Assembly: GCF_900101905.1 (NCBI RefSeq)
Contig: NZ_FNAJ01000011.1
Location: 124,001-188,000, forward strand
From: Myxococcus virescens
GTDB lineage: Bacteria; Myxococcota; Myxococcia; Myxococcales; Myxococcaceae
DNA length: 64,000 bases
Reading direction: 5' to 3'
The notes under the pieces were generated by a model. The model searched no databases, had not been told where the DNA came from, and was given only the letters and a program-made list of their open reading frames with translations. The position numbers and the translations under genes are program-made. Positions 56,161 to 64,000 of this stretch are shown one piece after another (positions within the stretch are counted from its first letter, which is position 1; each line of letters starts with the position of its first letter).

Positions 56161-59100
56161 ATGCACGAGACTCCGCGAACCCTCCTCGAAGTCCTGACCC
56201 AACGCGCCTTCAGCGAGACGGCGCACCGGAAACAGTACGCCTTTCTCGGCGATTCAGATGGTGAGGAAGCCTCGCTGAGCGCGAGGGAGCTTCACGCGCA
56301 GGCGGCGCGCATCGGCGCGCTGTTGCAGGCACAGGGCGCGCAGGGCCAGCGTGTGTTGCTGTTGTACCCGCCGGGGCTGGACTACGTGGCGGGCTTCTTC
56401 GGCTGCCTCTACGCGGGTGCGGTGGCGGTGCCCGCCTATCCGCCGGACCCGGTGCGGCTGGAGCGCACCCTGCCCCGCCTTCGCGCCATCATCCAGGACG
56501 CCGAGGCCACGGTGGTGCTCACCACCTCCGGCATCCTCGCGCTCGCGGACTTCGTCTTCGAACAGGCGCCGGACTTCCGGGCGCTGAAGTGGCTGGCGAC
56601 GGATGAGCTGCCCGCGGGCGGTGAGTCGTCGTGGATTGAGCCCCAGGTGCGCCCGGATACGCTGGCGTTCCTCCAGTACACGTCTGGATCCACGGGCACG
56701 CCCAAGGGCGTGATGCTCAGCCACGCGAACCTGATTCACAACCTGGGGCTGATTGCCGGCGCCTTCCAGACGGGGCCGCAAAGCTCGGGCGTCATCTGGC
56801 TGCCGCCGTACCACGACATGGGCCTCATCGGAGGCATCCTCCAGCCGCTGTTCGCGGGCTTCCCCGTGACGCTCATGTCGCCCATGTCCTTCCTCCAGCG
56901 GCCCATGCGCTGGCTGGAGGCTGTGTCCCGGCATGGCGGCACCATCAGCGGTGGACCGAACTTCGCGTTCGAGCTGTGCGCGCGGCGGGCCACGCCCGAG
57001 GACATCCAGGCGCTCGACCTGCGGGCCTGGGAGGTGGCCTTCTGCGGCGCGGAGCCCATTCGCGCCGCCACGTTGGATCGCTTCGCGGAGGTGTTCGCAC
57101 CCAGCGGGTTCCGCCGCGAGGCCTTCTACCCCTGCTACGGCCTGGCCGAAGGCACGCTCATCGTCACGGGTGAGGAGAAGGGCCGCGTGCCGCGGGTGCA
57201 CGTCCTGCAGGACGCCGCGCTGGGCCGCGGGCAGGCGGTCCGCGTCGAGCCCGGCTCCGAGGGTTCGAGGCCCCATATCGGTTGTGGCTCCACGTTGGCC
57301 GAGCAGCGGCTGCTGATCGTGGACCCGGAGTCGCGCGTGCCGCGTGCGCCGGGCCAGGTGGGCGAAATCTGGGTCTCCGGTGGAAGCGTCGCGCAGGGCT
57401 ACTGGCGCAAGCCCGAGGACAGCGTGGACATCTTCCAGGCGGTCCCGGTGGGCGCGGAGGCCGGTCCGAAGTACCTGCGCACCGGCGACCTGGGCCTGCT
57501 GCTGGAGGACGGGCAGCTCATCGTCACCGGCCGGCGCAAGGACCTCATCATCCTGCGGGGCCGGAACCTGTATCCGCAGGACGTGGAGAGCATCGTGGAG
57601 CGGGCCCACCGCAAGGTGCGTCCAGGCTGCATCGCGGCGTTCGCCATCGAGACTCCGGAGGGAGAGGCCCTGGCGGTGGTCGCGGAGGTGTCGCGAGACC
57701 TGGCGGAGGGCTCGGACCCGGCCGCGCTGGGTGCCGTGGCGGACACGCTGCGGAAGGCCATTGTCGCGGAGCTTCAGGTCCAGCCGCACACGCTGGCGCT
57801 GCTGCCGCCGGGCTCGGTGATGAAGACGTCGAGCGGGAAGATCCAGCGCTTCGCCTGCCGTGCCGCCCTGGTATCCGGCGAGCTGCCCATCGTGTGGCGC
57901 AGCGGGACGGGTGTCATCTCGGGGCCCGCGCCTCTGCCCGCGCCCGCTCCGGCCATCCAGCCCGCGCTCTCCCAGGAGGCACTGGAGACGGCGCTGCGTG
58001 AGGAACTGGTGGCGGTGCTCGGCGCGGAGGCCGTTGGACAGGACGCCAGCACGCCGCTGACGTTGCTGGGCCTGGACTCGCTGGGGGCCGCCGACCTCCA
58101 GGGCCGCGTGGAGAAGCGGCTGGGGGTGCGCGTCTCCATCGCCGCGCTGTTGCAGGACCTGAGTCTGCGGTCGCTGGCGGAGTCCGTGTCCGCGGAGGGC
58201 ACGGGGCGCCGGTTGCCCCCGCTCCAGCGCCGCCCCGCTGGTGACGCGCCCCCCCCCGCGTCCTTCACGCAGGAGCGACTGTGGTACCTCCTCCAACTGG
58301 ATCCATCCTGGACGTCGAACCAGATTCCGGTGGCGCTGACGCTGCGCGGGACGCTCGACGTGGCGGCGCTGGAACGGGCCCTGTCGGAGGTGCTGCGCCG
58401 GCACGAGGTGCTGCGCACCCGCTTCGCGTCCCGTGATGGCGCGCTGCTTCAGCGCGTGCAGGCGGCGGGCCCTGTCTCCTTGCCGTGCCTGGACTTCACG
58501 AGCGTGAGCGGTGACGCGCGGCAGGCGACGCTCGAAGCCCAGGCAGTGCTCGATGCGCAACGCCCCATGGACCTGGAGGCGGGCCCGCTGGTGCGGTGCT
58601 CCCTGCTGCGCTTCGGGCCGGAGGACCACGTCCTGCTGACCGTCCTGCACCACCTGGTGGTGGACGGCACGTCCGTCGCGCTGTTCATGCGCGAGCTGGC
58701 GGCCCTCTACGGCGCGTTCGTGGAGGGGCGGCCGTCGCCGTTGGCGGAGCCGGAGTTCCAGTACGGAGACTTCGCCGCGTGGCAGCGCGCGTACTTCACG
58801 CCGGATGCGCTCACCACGGAGCTGACGTGGTGGAAGGAGACGCTGGCCGGCGCGCCCCAGTTGCTGGCCCTGCCCACCGACCGGGCCCGGCCGCAGCGGT
58901 TGTCCGTCCACGGTGCTCGTCGTCTGCGCCTGCTGCCCGCGTCTCTCATGGCCCGGCTGCATGCGCTGGGACGGCGCCAGGGCGCCACGCCGTTCATGAG
59001 CGTGATGTCCGCGCTGGCCACGGTGCTGCACCGCTGGAGCGGCCAGTCTGACTTCGTCGTGGGCACCGTCATTTCCGGCCGTGACGTGGCGGGCACTCGC

Positions 59101-62100
59101 GAGCTGATGGGCGACTGCACCAACTTCATCCCGTTGCGGGTCCGCCTGCCCGAAGCCGCGACGTCCGCAGACATGCTCTCCGAGGTGAAGTCGCGGATGC
59201 TGGGGGCGCTCGCGCATGGGTACGTGCCGTTCGAGCAGATTCTCGCGGCCGTGCAACAGCCTGGGGCGGAGCGGCGCGAGCTGTACAACGTGGGGTTCAT
59301 CCTCGACGACTACGAGCTGCCGCGCGCGTTGTCCGTTCGAGGCGGGCTGACGCTCGACGTGTCCCTGGTGGACAACCACACGGCCGAGCTGGACATGACC
59401 TTCGAGGCGACGCACCGCCCTGAAGGCCTGCTGATTGGCTGCAAGTACTCCGCGGACCTGTTCGATGCGGAGACGGCGGACCGGCTCCTGAGCCATCTGG
59501 AGCACGTGATTCGCGGAATGGTGGAGGCGCCGGATGCGCCGCTGACCACCCTGCCGTTGATGAGCGAGGCCGAGCGGCAGCAAGCGATCCACGGCTGGAA
59601 TCCCCGCGTCGAAGCGCCTCCGTCCGGCACGCTGACGGAGCTCATCGAAGCGCAAGTCGAGCGGACGCCGGACGCGGTTGCGGTGGCGTTCGAGTCGGAG
59701 CGGCTGACGTACCGGGAGCTGGACGCGAGGGCCAACCAGTTGGCGCACCACCTGCGTAGCCTGGGAGTGGCTCCGGAGTCGCTGGTGGGCGTGTGCCTGG
59801 AGCGCTCGGTGGACATGGTGGTGGCGCTGCTGGGCGTGCTGAAGGCAGGCGCAGCCTACGTGCCGGTGGACCCGGCGTACCCGAAGGAGCGACTGGGGTG
59901 GATGCTGGAGGACACCGGTGCGTCGGTGCTGCTGACGCACGAGAAGTGGAAGTCGGTGCTACCGCCCAGCGCCGCGCGAGTGGTGTGCTTGGACAGCGCA
60001 GCGGGAGAAGTGGCGAAGCAGCCGGTGACGAAGCCGGCGGTGCAAGTGGGCCCGGAGTCGCTGGCGTACGTCATCTTCACCTCAGGAAGCACGGGGCGTC
60101 CGAAGGGGGCGATGAATGCGCACGGTGGCGTCGTCAACCGGCTGAAGTGGATGCAGGAGGAGTACGGGCTTGGCGGCACGGACGTGGTGCTGCAGAAGAC
60201 GCCCTTCAGCTTCGACGTGTCGGTGTGGGAATTCTTCTGGCCGCTGCTGGCAGGGGCGAAGCTGGTGGTAGCGCGGCCTGGAGGGCACCAGGAGCCGGCG
60301 TACCTGGTGAAGCTGATGAAGGCGGAGGGCGTGACGACGGTGCACTTCGTGCCGTCGATGCTGCGCGCCTTCGTGGAGGAGCCCGGGCTGGAGGGACTGG
60401 GGAGCCTGCGGCGGGTGGTGTGCAGCGGCGAGGCGTTGAGCGCGGAGCTGGTGAAGAAGGCGTACGCGCGACTGCCCGCATCGGTGGGGGTGCACAACCT
60501 CTACGGCCCGACAGAAGCAGCGGTAGACGTCACGTACTGGCCCTGCCCGCGTGGCGAGGACTTCCACCGAGTGCCCATTGGCCGCCCCGTAGCCAATACG
60601 GTGCTGTACGTGTTGGACACGCACGGGCAGCCGGCTCCGGTGGGCATTCCGGGCGAGCTGCACATTGGCGGCGTGCAGGTGGGACGCGGGTACTGGCAGC
60701 GACCGCAGTTGACGGCGGAGCGCTTCATTCCCGACGCCTTCAGCGGTATTCCGGGTGCGCGCCTGTACCGCACCGGAGACGTGGCGCGGTGGCTGGCGGA
60801 CGGCACGCTGGAGTACCTGGGCCGGGCCGACTTCCAGGTGAAGCTGCGCGGCTTCCGCATCGAGCTGGGTGAAATCGAGACCGCGCTGCGCACGCATCCC
60901 GGCGTGCGTGACGCCGTCGCCGTGGTCCGCGAAGACGCCCCGGGCGATCAGCGCCTCGTGGCCTACGTCACGGGAGAACCGGCGCCGGACGTGTCGGCGC
61001 TGCGGGCACGGCTGGCTGAGCACCTGCCGGCCCACATGGTGCCCACGGCCATCGTGACGCTGCCGTCCCTACCTCTGTCTCCCAACGGAAAGGTGGACCG
61101 CAAGGCTCTACCTCTGCCCGTTGCCACCCCTGTCCCCGGGGCTTCCGCCCCGCCCGTGCAAGAGCGCATGACTCCGTTCCAACAGCGCGTCGCCGCCCTC
61201 TTCCGTGAACTCCTTCGCGTGGAGCAAGTGGGCCTGCACGACGACTTCTTCGCACTGGGAGGCCACTCGCTCCTGGCCACCCAGCTCGTCTCCCGGCTGC
61301 GGACGACGTTCGGCGTGGAGCTCTCCCTCAACGCGCTCTTTGACGCGCCCTCCGTGGCCCGAGTCACCGAGCTCGTCGAGGAAGGCATGCTCCTGCGCGT
61401 CAGCGCGCCCCAGATTCCGGCGCTCCGGCCCGTGCCACGCGATGGGAACCTGCCGCCGTCCTTCGCGCAGCAGCGACTGTGGCTCATCGACCAGCTCCAG
61501 CCCGGTGGCAGTCAGTACAACCTGCCGGGAGCGCTCAGGCTGGAAGGCGCGCTGGACACCGAGGCCCTGCGCCGTGCGCTGGAGTACCTCGTCAAACGCC
61601 ATGAGCCGCTGCGCACCAGCTTCGTGATGCGTGACGGTGACCCCATCCAGGTCATCCACCCCGCGGCGGACTGGGCGCTCCCCCTGACGGACCTCACGAG
61701 CCTGCCGGAAGGCGACCGGGAGGCCGAGGCGCGCCGGTTGGCCGCCACGGATGCGGGCCAGCCGTTCGATTTGAGCGCGGGCCCCCTTCTGCGCACCCTG
61801 CTGTTGAAGCTGGACGCGGAGCTGCACGTGCTGGTGCTGACCATGCACCACATCGTGTCGGACGGCTGGTCACTCGGCGTCATCGTGCGCGAGGTCGCCG
61901 CCGCCTACGATGCGTTCGCTCAGGGCCGAAGCCCGGCGCTTCCGCCGCTGCCCATCCAGTACGCGGACTTCGCGTCCTGGCAGCGGCAGTGGCTCCAGGG
62001 CGAGGTGCTCACCGCGCAGGTCGATTGGTGGAAGGAGCAGCTCGCCGGTGCGCCCCAGGTGCTGGACCTGCCCACCGACAAGCCGAGGCCCACCCATCGC

Positions 62101-64000
62101 TCGCAGTTCGGCGAGCTCTTCCCCATTCACCTGTCCCAGGACGTGGTGGCGCCGTTCCTCGCGCTGGCGCGCCAGGCGGGGGCCACTCCGTACATGGCGC
62201 TGCTGGCCGTGTGGCAGGTGCTGCTCTCGCGCTACAGCCGGCAGGAGGACCTGCTGGTGGGCTCGCCCATCGCGGGCCGCCGCCACGGCGAGGTCGAAGG
62301 CCTGGTCGGGTTCTTCGTCAACACGTTGGTGCTGCGGGCTCGGGTGCGTCCGCGCGACTCGTTCCGCGCCCTGCTCGCGCAGGTCCGCGACACCACCCTG
62401 GCCGCGTACGAGCACCAGGACCTGCCCTTCGAGAAGCTGGTCGAGGAGCTCCAGCCACGCAGGGACCTGGGCCGCAATCCGCTGGTGCAGACCTACTTCT
62501 CGCTGCTGAACACCCCCACGGGCCCGGTGCGGGCCACGGGCCTCACGCTGAGGCCGGCGGACGTGGACATCGGGACCTCGCGCTTCGACCTGGGGCTCGC
62601 CCTCACGGATGACGCCGACGGCCTGCGCGGCGCCATCGAGCACAGCACCGACCTCTTCGAGACCGCCACCGTGGCCCGCCTCGCCGGGCACCTGCGCGTC
62701 CTCGTGGAGTCCGTGACCGCCGCGCCAGACCAGCCGCTGGGCACGCTGGACATGCTCACCCCGGGCGAGCGTCAGCAGCTCCTCCGGGAGTGGAACGACA
62801 ACGCGGCCCGGTACGACGGCGCTGGCGGCACCATCGCGGAGGTCATCGCGCGGCACGCCTCCCTGCGCCCCTTCGCCGTCGCGCTGGAGTGTGGTGACGA
62901 GACGCTGACCTTCGAGCAGTTGGACACGCGGGCCAACCAGCTCGCGAACCTGCTCCGTTCGCGCGGGGTGAGCACGGAAGTGCTCGTGGCCGTGAGCCTG
63001 GAGCGGGGCACGGCGTGGGTCATCGCGATGCTGGCGGTGCTCAAGGCCGGAGGCGCCTTCGTGCCGCTGGACGCGTCGTACCCCGCGCAGCGGCTGGCCA
63101 TCATGCTGGAGGACGCGCCACCGCACCTGCTGCTCACGTCGCGGGCCAACCACGCCAGGCTGCCGCTCCCCGACAGCGGGCTTCCCACCCTGCTCCTGGA
63201 AGAGCTGGACCTGTCGGAGTGGCCCACCACGTCCCCGGTGTCCGACGTGGGACCGAATCACCTGGCCTACGTGATGTTCACGTCCGGGAGCACGGGGCGC
63301 CCGAAGGGCGTGGCCATCCCGCACCGGGGCGTGCTCCGCCTCATGCACAGTGAGCCCTTCATCCGCTTCGGCGTCCGGGAGACGGGGCTCGTCATGGCGC
63401 CCGCCTCGTTCGATGGCTCGGTGATGGAGCTGTGGCTTCCGCTGCTCAACGGAAGCGGCGTCGTCCTGTACCCGCCAGAGGCGCAAGCCAGCGACCTGGA
63501 CACGCTGTCCCGCGTGGTGGAGCGCCACGGCGTCACGCTCATCCACTTCCCCGCGGGCCTGTTCTCGCAGGTCGTGGAGCACCGGGCCGACCTGCTGAAG
63601 AAGCTGCGGGCCATCCACGTGGTGGGTGACATCCTGTCCGCCCCCCACACGCGCCGCACGCTGACCACCACCGGAGTCCCCGTCACCAACGGCTACGGCC
63701 CGACGGAGAACTCCATCATCTCGGCCAGTTACACGGCCTACGAGGCCTCGCAGGTCGGGGCGTCCGTGCCCATTGGCCGGCCGGTCTCGAACACGCAGGC
63801 CTACGTGCTGGATTCGCAGCTCCAACTGGTACCCGTGGGGGTGCCGGGCGAGCTGTACGTGGGCGGTGAAGGGCTCGGGCGCGGATACGTGTCGCGACCG
63901 GACCTCACGGCGGAGCGCTTCATCCCCGCCCCCTTCGCCACCCAGCCCGGTGCGCGCCTCTACCGGACGGGAGACCTGGTCCGGTGGCGCCCGGACGGCA
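56161..64000 (+). CDS. Giant nonribosomal peptide synthetase, 3'-truncated (FAAL-ACP-C-A-PCP-C-A...)
   Basis: The frame runs to the window edge, giving 2613 residues. Order: fatty-acyl-AMP ligase (1-~590; LQYTSGSTGTPKG near 171, WLPPYHDMGLIGG), acyl carrier with serine 640 (LLGLDSLGAADLQ), condensation domain (HHLVVDG at 830), adenylation A1 (FTSGSTGRPKG near 1306), carrier with serine 1703 (LGGHSLLATQL), condensation domain 2 (HHIVSDG at 1896), and adenylation A2 (from ~2220, cut off). A1's binding-pocket residues read D-V-W-H-V-S-L-V-D-K, the serine code. The acyl-ligase start implies a fatty-acyl or similar starter. Recalled gene order suggests the myxoprincomide synthetase; unverified. 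Confidence 0.93.
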   Translation, partial: MHETPRTLLEVLTQRAFSETAHRKQYAFLGDSDGEEASLSARELHAQAARIGALLQAQGAQGQRVLLLYPPGLDYVAGFFGCLYAGAVAVPAYPPDPVRLERTLPRLRAIIQDAEATVVLTTSGILALADFVFEQAPDFRALKWLATDELPAGGESSWIEPQVRPDTLAFLQYTSGSTGTPKGVMLSHANLIHNLGLIAGAFQTGPQSSGVIWLPPYHDMGLIGGILQPLFAGFPVTLMSPMSFLQRPMRWLEAVSRHGGTISGGPNFAFELCARRATPEDIQALDLRAWEVAFCGAEPIRAATLDRFAEVFAPSGFRREAFYPCYGLAEGTLIVTGEEKGRVPRVHVLQDAALGRGQAVRVEPGSEGSRPHIGCGSTLAEQRLLIVDPESRVPRAPGQVGEIWVSGGSVAQGYWRKPEDSVDIFQAVPVGAEAGPKYLRTGDLGLLLEDGQLIVTGRRKDLIILRGRNLYPQDVESIVERAHRKVRPGCIAAFAIETPEGEALAVVAEVSRDLAEGSDPAALGAVADTLRKAIVAELQVQPHTLALLPPGSVMKTSSGKIQRFACRAALVSGELPIVWRSGTGVISGPAPLPAPAPAIQPALSQEALETALREELVAVLGAEAVGQDASTPLTLLGLDSLGAADLQGRVEKRLGVRVSIAALLQDLSLRSLAESVSAEGTGRRLPPLQRRPAGDAPPPASFTQERLWYLLQLDPSWTSNQIPVALTLRGTLDVAALERALSEVLRRHEVLRTRFASRDGALLQRVQAAGPVSLPCLDFTSVSGDARQATLEAQAVLDAQRPMDLEAGPLVRCSLLRFGPEDHVLLTVLHHLVVDGTSVALFMRELAALYGAFVEGRPSPLAEPEFQYGDFAAWQRAYFTPDALTTELTWWKETLAGAPQLLALPTDRARPQRLSVHGARRLRLLPASLMARLHALGRRQGATPFMSVMSALATVLHRWSGQSDFVVGTVISGRDVAGTRELMGDCTNFIPLRVRLPEAATSADMLSEVKSRMLGALAHGYVPFEQILAAVQQPGAERRELYNVGFILDDYELPRALSVRGGLTLDVSLVDNHTAELDMTFEATHRPEGLLIGCKYSADLFDAETADRLLSHLEHVIRGMVEAPDAPLTTLPLMSEAERQQAIHGWNPRVEAPPSGTLTELIEAQVERTPDAVAVAFESERLTYRELDARANQLAHHLRSLGVAPESLVGVCLERSVDMVVALLGVLKAGAAYVPVDPAYPKERLGWMLEDTGASVLLTHEKWKSVLPPSAARVVCLDSAAGEVAKQPVTKPAVQVGPESLAYVIFTSGSTGRPKGAMNAHGGVVNRLKWMQEEYGLGGTDVVLQKTPFSFDVSVWEFFWPLLAGAKLVVARPGGHQEPAYLVKLMKAEGVTTVHFVPSMLRAFVEEPGLEGLGSLRRVVCSGEALSAELVKKAYARLPASVGVHNLYGPTEAAVDVTYWPCPRGEDFHRVPIGRPVANTVLYVLDTHGQPAPVGIPGELHIGGVQVGRGYWQRPQLTAERFIPDAFSGIPGARLYRTGDVARWLADGTLEYLGRADFQVKLRGFRIELGEIETALRTHPGVRDAVAVVREDAPGDQRLVAYVTGEPAPDVSALRARLAEHLPAHMVPTAIVTLPSLPLSPNGKVDRKALPLPVATPVPGASAPPVQERMTPFQQRVAALFRELLRVEQVGLHDDFFALGGHSLLATQLVSRLRTTFGVELSLNALFDAPSVARVTELVEEGMLLRVSAPQIPALRPVPRDGNLPPSFAQQRLWLIDQLQPGGSQYNLPGALRLEGALDTEALRRALEYLVKRHEPLRTSFVMRDGDPIQVIHPAADWALPLTDLTSLPEGDREAEARRLAATDAGQPFDLSAGPLLRTLLLKLDAELHVLVLTMHHIVSDGWSLGVIVREVAAAYDAFAQGRSPALPPLPIQYADFASWQRQWLQGEVLTAQVDWWKEQLAGAPQVLDLPTDKPRPTHRSQFGELFPIHLSQDVVAPFLALARQAGATPYMALLAVWQVLLSRYSRQEDLLVGSPIAGRRHGEVEGLVGFFVNTLVLRARVRPRDSFRALLAQVRDTTLAAYEHQDLPFEKLVEELQPRRDLGRNPLVQTYFSLLNTPTGPVRATGLTLRPADVDIGTSRFDLGLALTDDADGLRGAIEHSTDLFETATVARLAGHLRVLVESVTAAPDQPLGTLDMLTPGERQQLLREWNDNAARYDGAGGTIAEVIARHASLRPFAVALECGDETLTFEQLDTRANQLANLLRSRGVSTEVLVAVSLERGTAWVIAMLAVLKAGGAFVPLDASYPAQRLAIMLEDAPPHLLLTSRANHARLPLPDSGLPTLLLEELDLSEWPTTSPVSDVGPNHLAYVMFTSGSTGRPKGVAIPHRGVLRLMHSEPFIRFGVRETGLVMAPASFDGSVMELWLPLLNGSGVVLYPPEAQASDLDTLSRVVERHGVTLIHFPAGLFSQVVEHRADLLKKLRAIHVVGDILSAPHTRRTLTTTGVPVTNGYGPTENSIISASYTAYEASQVGASVPIGRPVSNTQAYVLDSQLQLVPVGVPGELYVGGEGLGRGYVSRPDLTAERFIPAPFATQPGARLYRTGDLVRWRPDG

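Noticed and set aside
56254-59940. 1228-residue minus-strand ORF inside the NRPS
   Set aside because: Opposite an intact FAAL-ACP-C-A frame; composition is rich in Arg, His and Gln, typical of shadow frames.
61870-63825. 651-residue minus-strand ORF at the end of the window
   Set aside because: Shadow of the second condensation and adenylation domains.

Overview
The window is very GC-rich, with G or C at most third codon positions, and it reads as a myxobacterial chromosome. Gene content and order fit Myxococcus xanthus or a close relative. From memory, three anchors fall in the right order and spacing by gene count: a receiver-GGDEF gene like dmxB (MXAN_3735), a liuC-type hydratase (MXAN_3757), and a giant synthetase like the myxoprincomide NRPS (MXAN_3779). 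I could not run a database check. There are 47 protein genes, three tRNA genes and several hairpin terminators. I saw no insertion sequence, CRISPR array, rRNA or prophage.

Left part (1-11.8 kb): the end of a beta-propeller gene, a 60-residue peptide with a RiPP-leader-like motif, an HprK-like kinase and miaA. Then come an HdeD-family membrane protein, a bestrophin-type channel, a flavoprotein fused to a receiver domain, the diguanylate cyclase, a TPR protein, tRNA-Leu, a receiver-cupin-like regulator, an RsmB-type rRNA methyltransferase, a coiled-coil protein and a tandem tRNA-Ala pair. Signalling proteins are dense here, as is usual for myxobacteria.

Middle part (11.8-34 kb): a class I aldolase, a TolC-like protein and an MlaC/HpnM-like lipid carrier precede a leftward operon that matches the bacterial ceramide pathway (serine palmitoyltransferase, GNAT-type ceramide synthase, ceramide reductase). 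Facing it is a rightward operon with an HpnN-like RND lipid transporter, an AUR1-like PAP2 enzyme, an aminotransferase, a methyltransferase and HMG-CoA lyase. Together this looks like a sphingolipid synthesis, headgroup and transport neighbourhood. It is followed by a chemoreceptor, an unusual Tim44/zinc-ribbon/TerB protein and acyl-CoA catabolism genes (enoyl-CoA hydratase, acyl-CoA carboxylase beta subunit, acyl-CoA dehydrogenase).

Right part (34-64 kb): a long rightward run of housekeeping genes (rnc, two cyclophilins, era, der, a YfgM-like TPR protein, a BamB-like lipoprotein, a Nudix hydrolase, a YprB-like nuclease) covers RNA processing, ribosome assembly and outer-membrane protein assembly. 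Then come a DUF3014 protein, a lipoprotein, an orphan MacB-like permease, an S46 peptidase, guaA and guaB separated by an opposed lipoprotein gene, and a PilZ-Hsp70 fusion. The window ends inside a giant NRPS that begins FAAL-ACP-C-A(Ser)-PCP-C-A.
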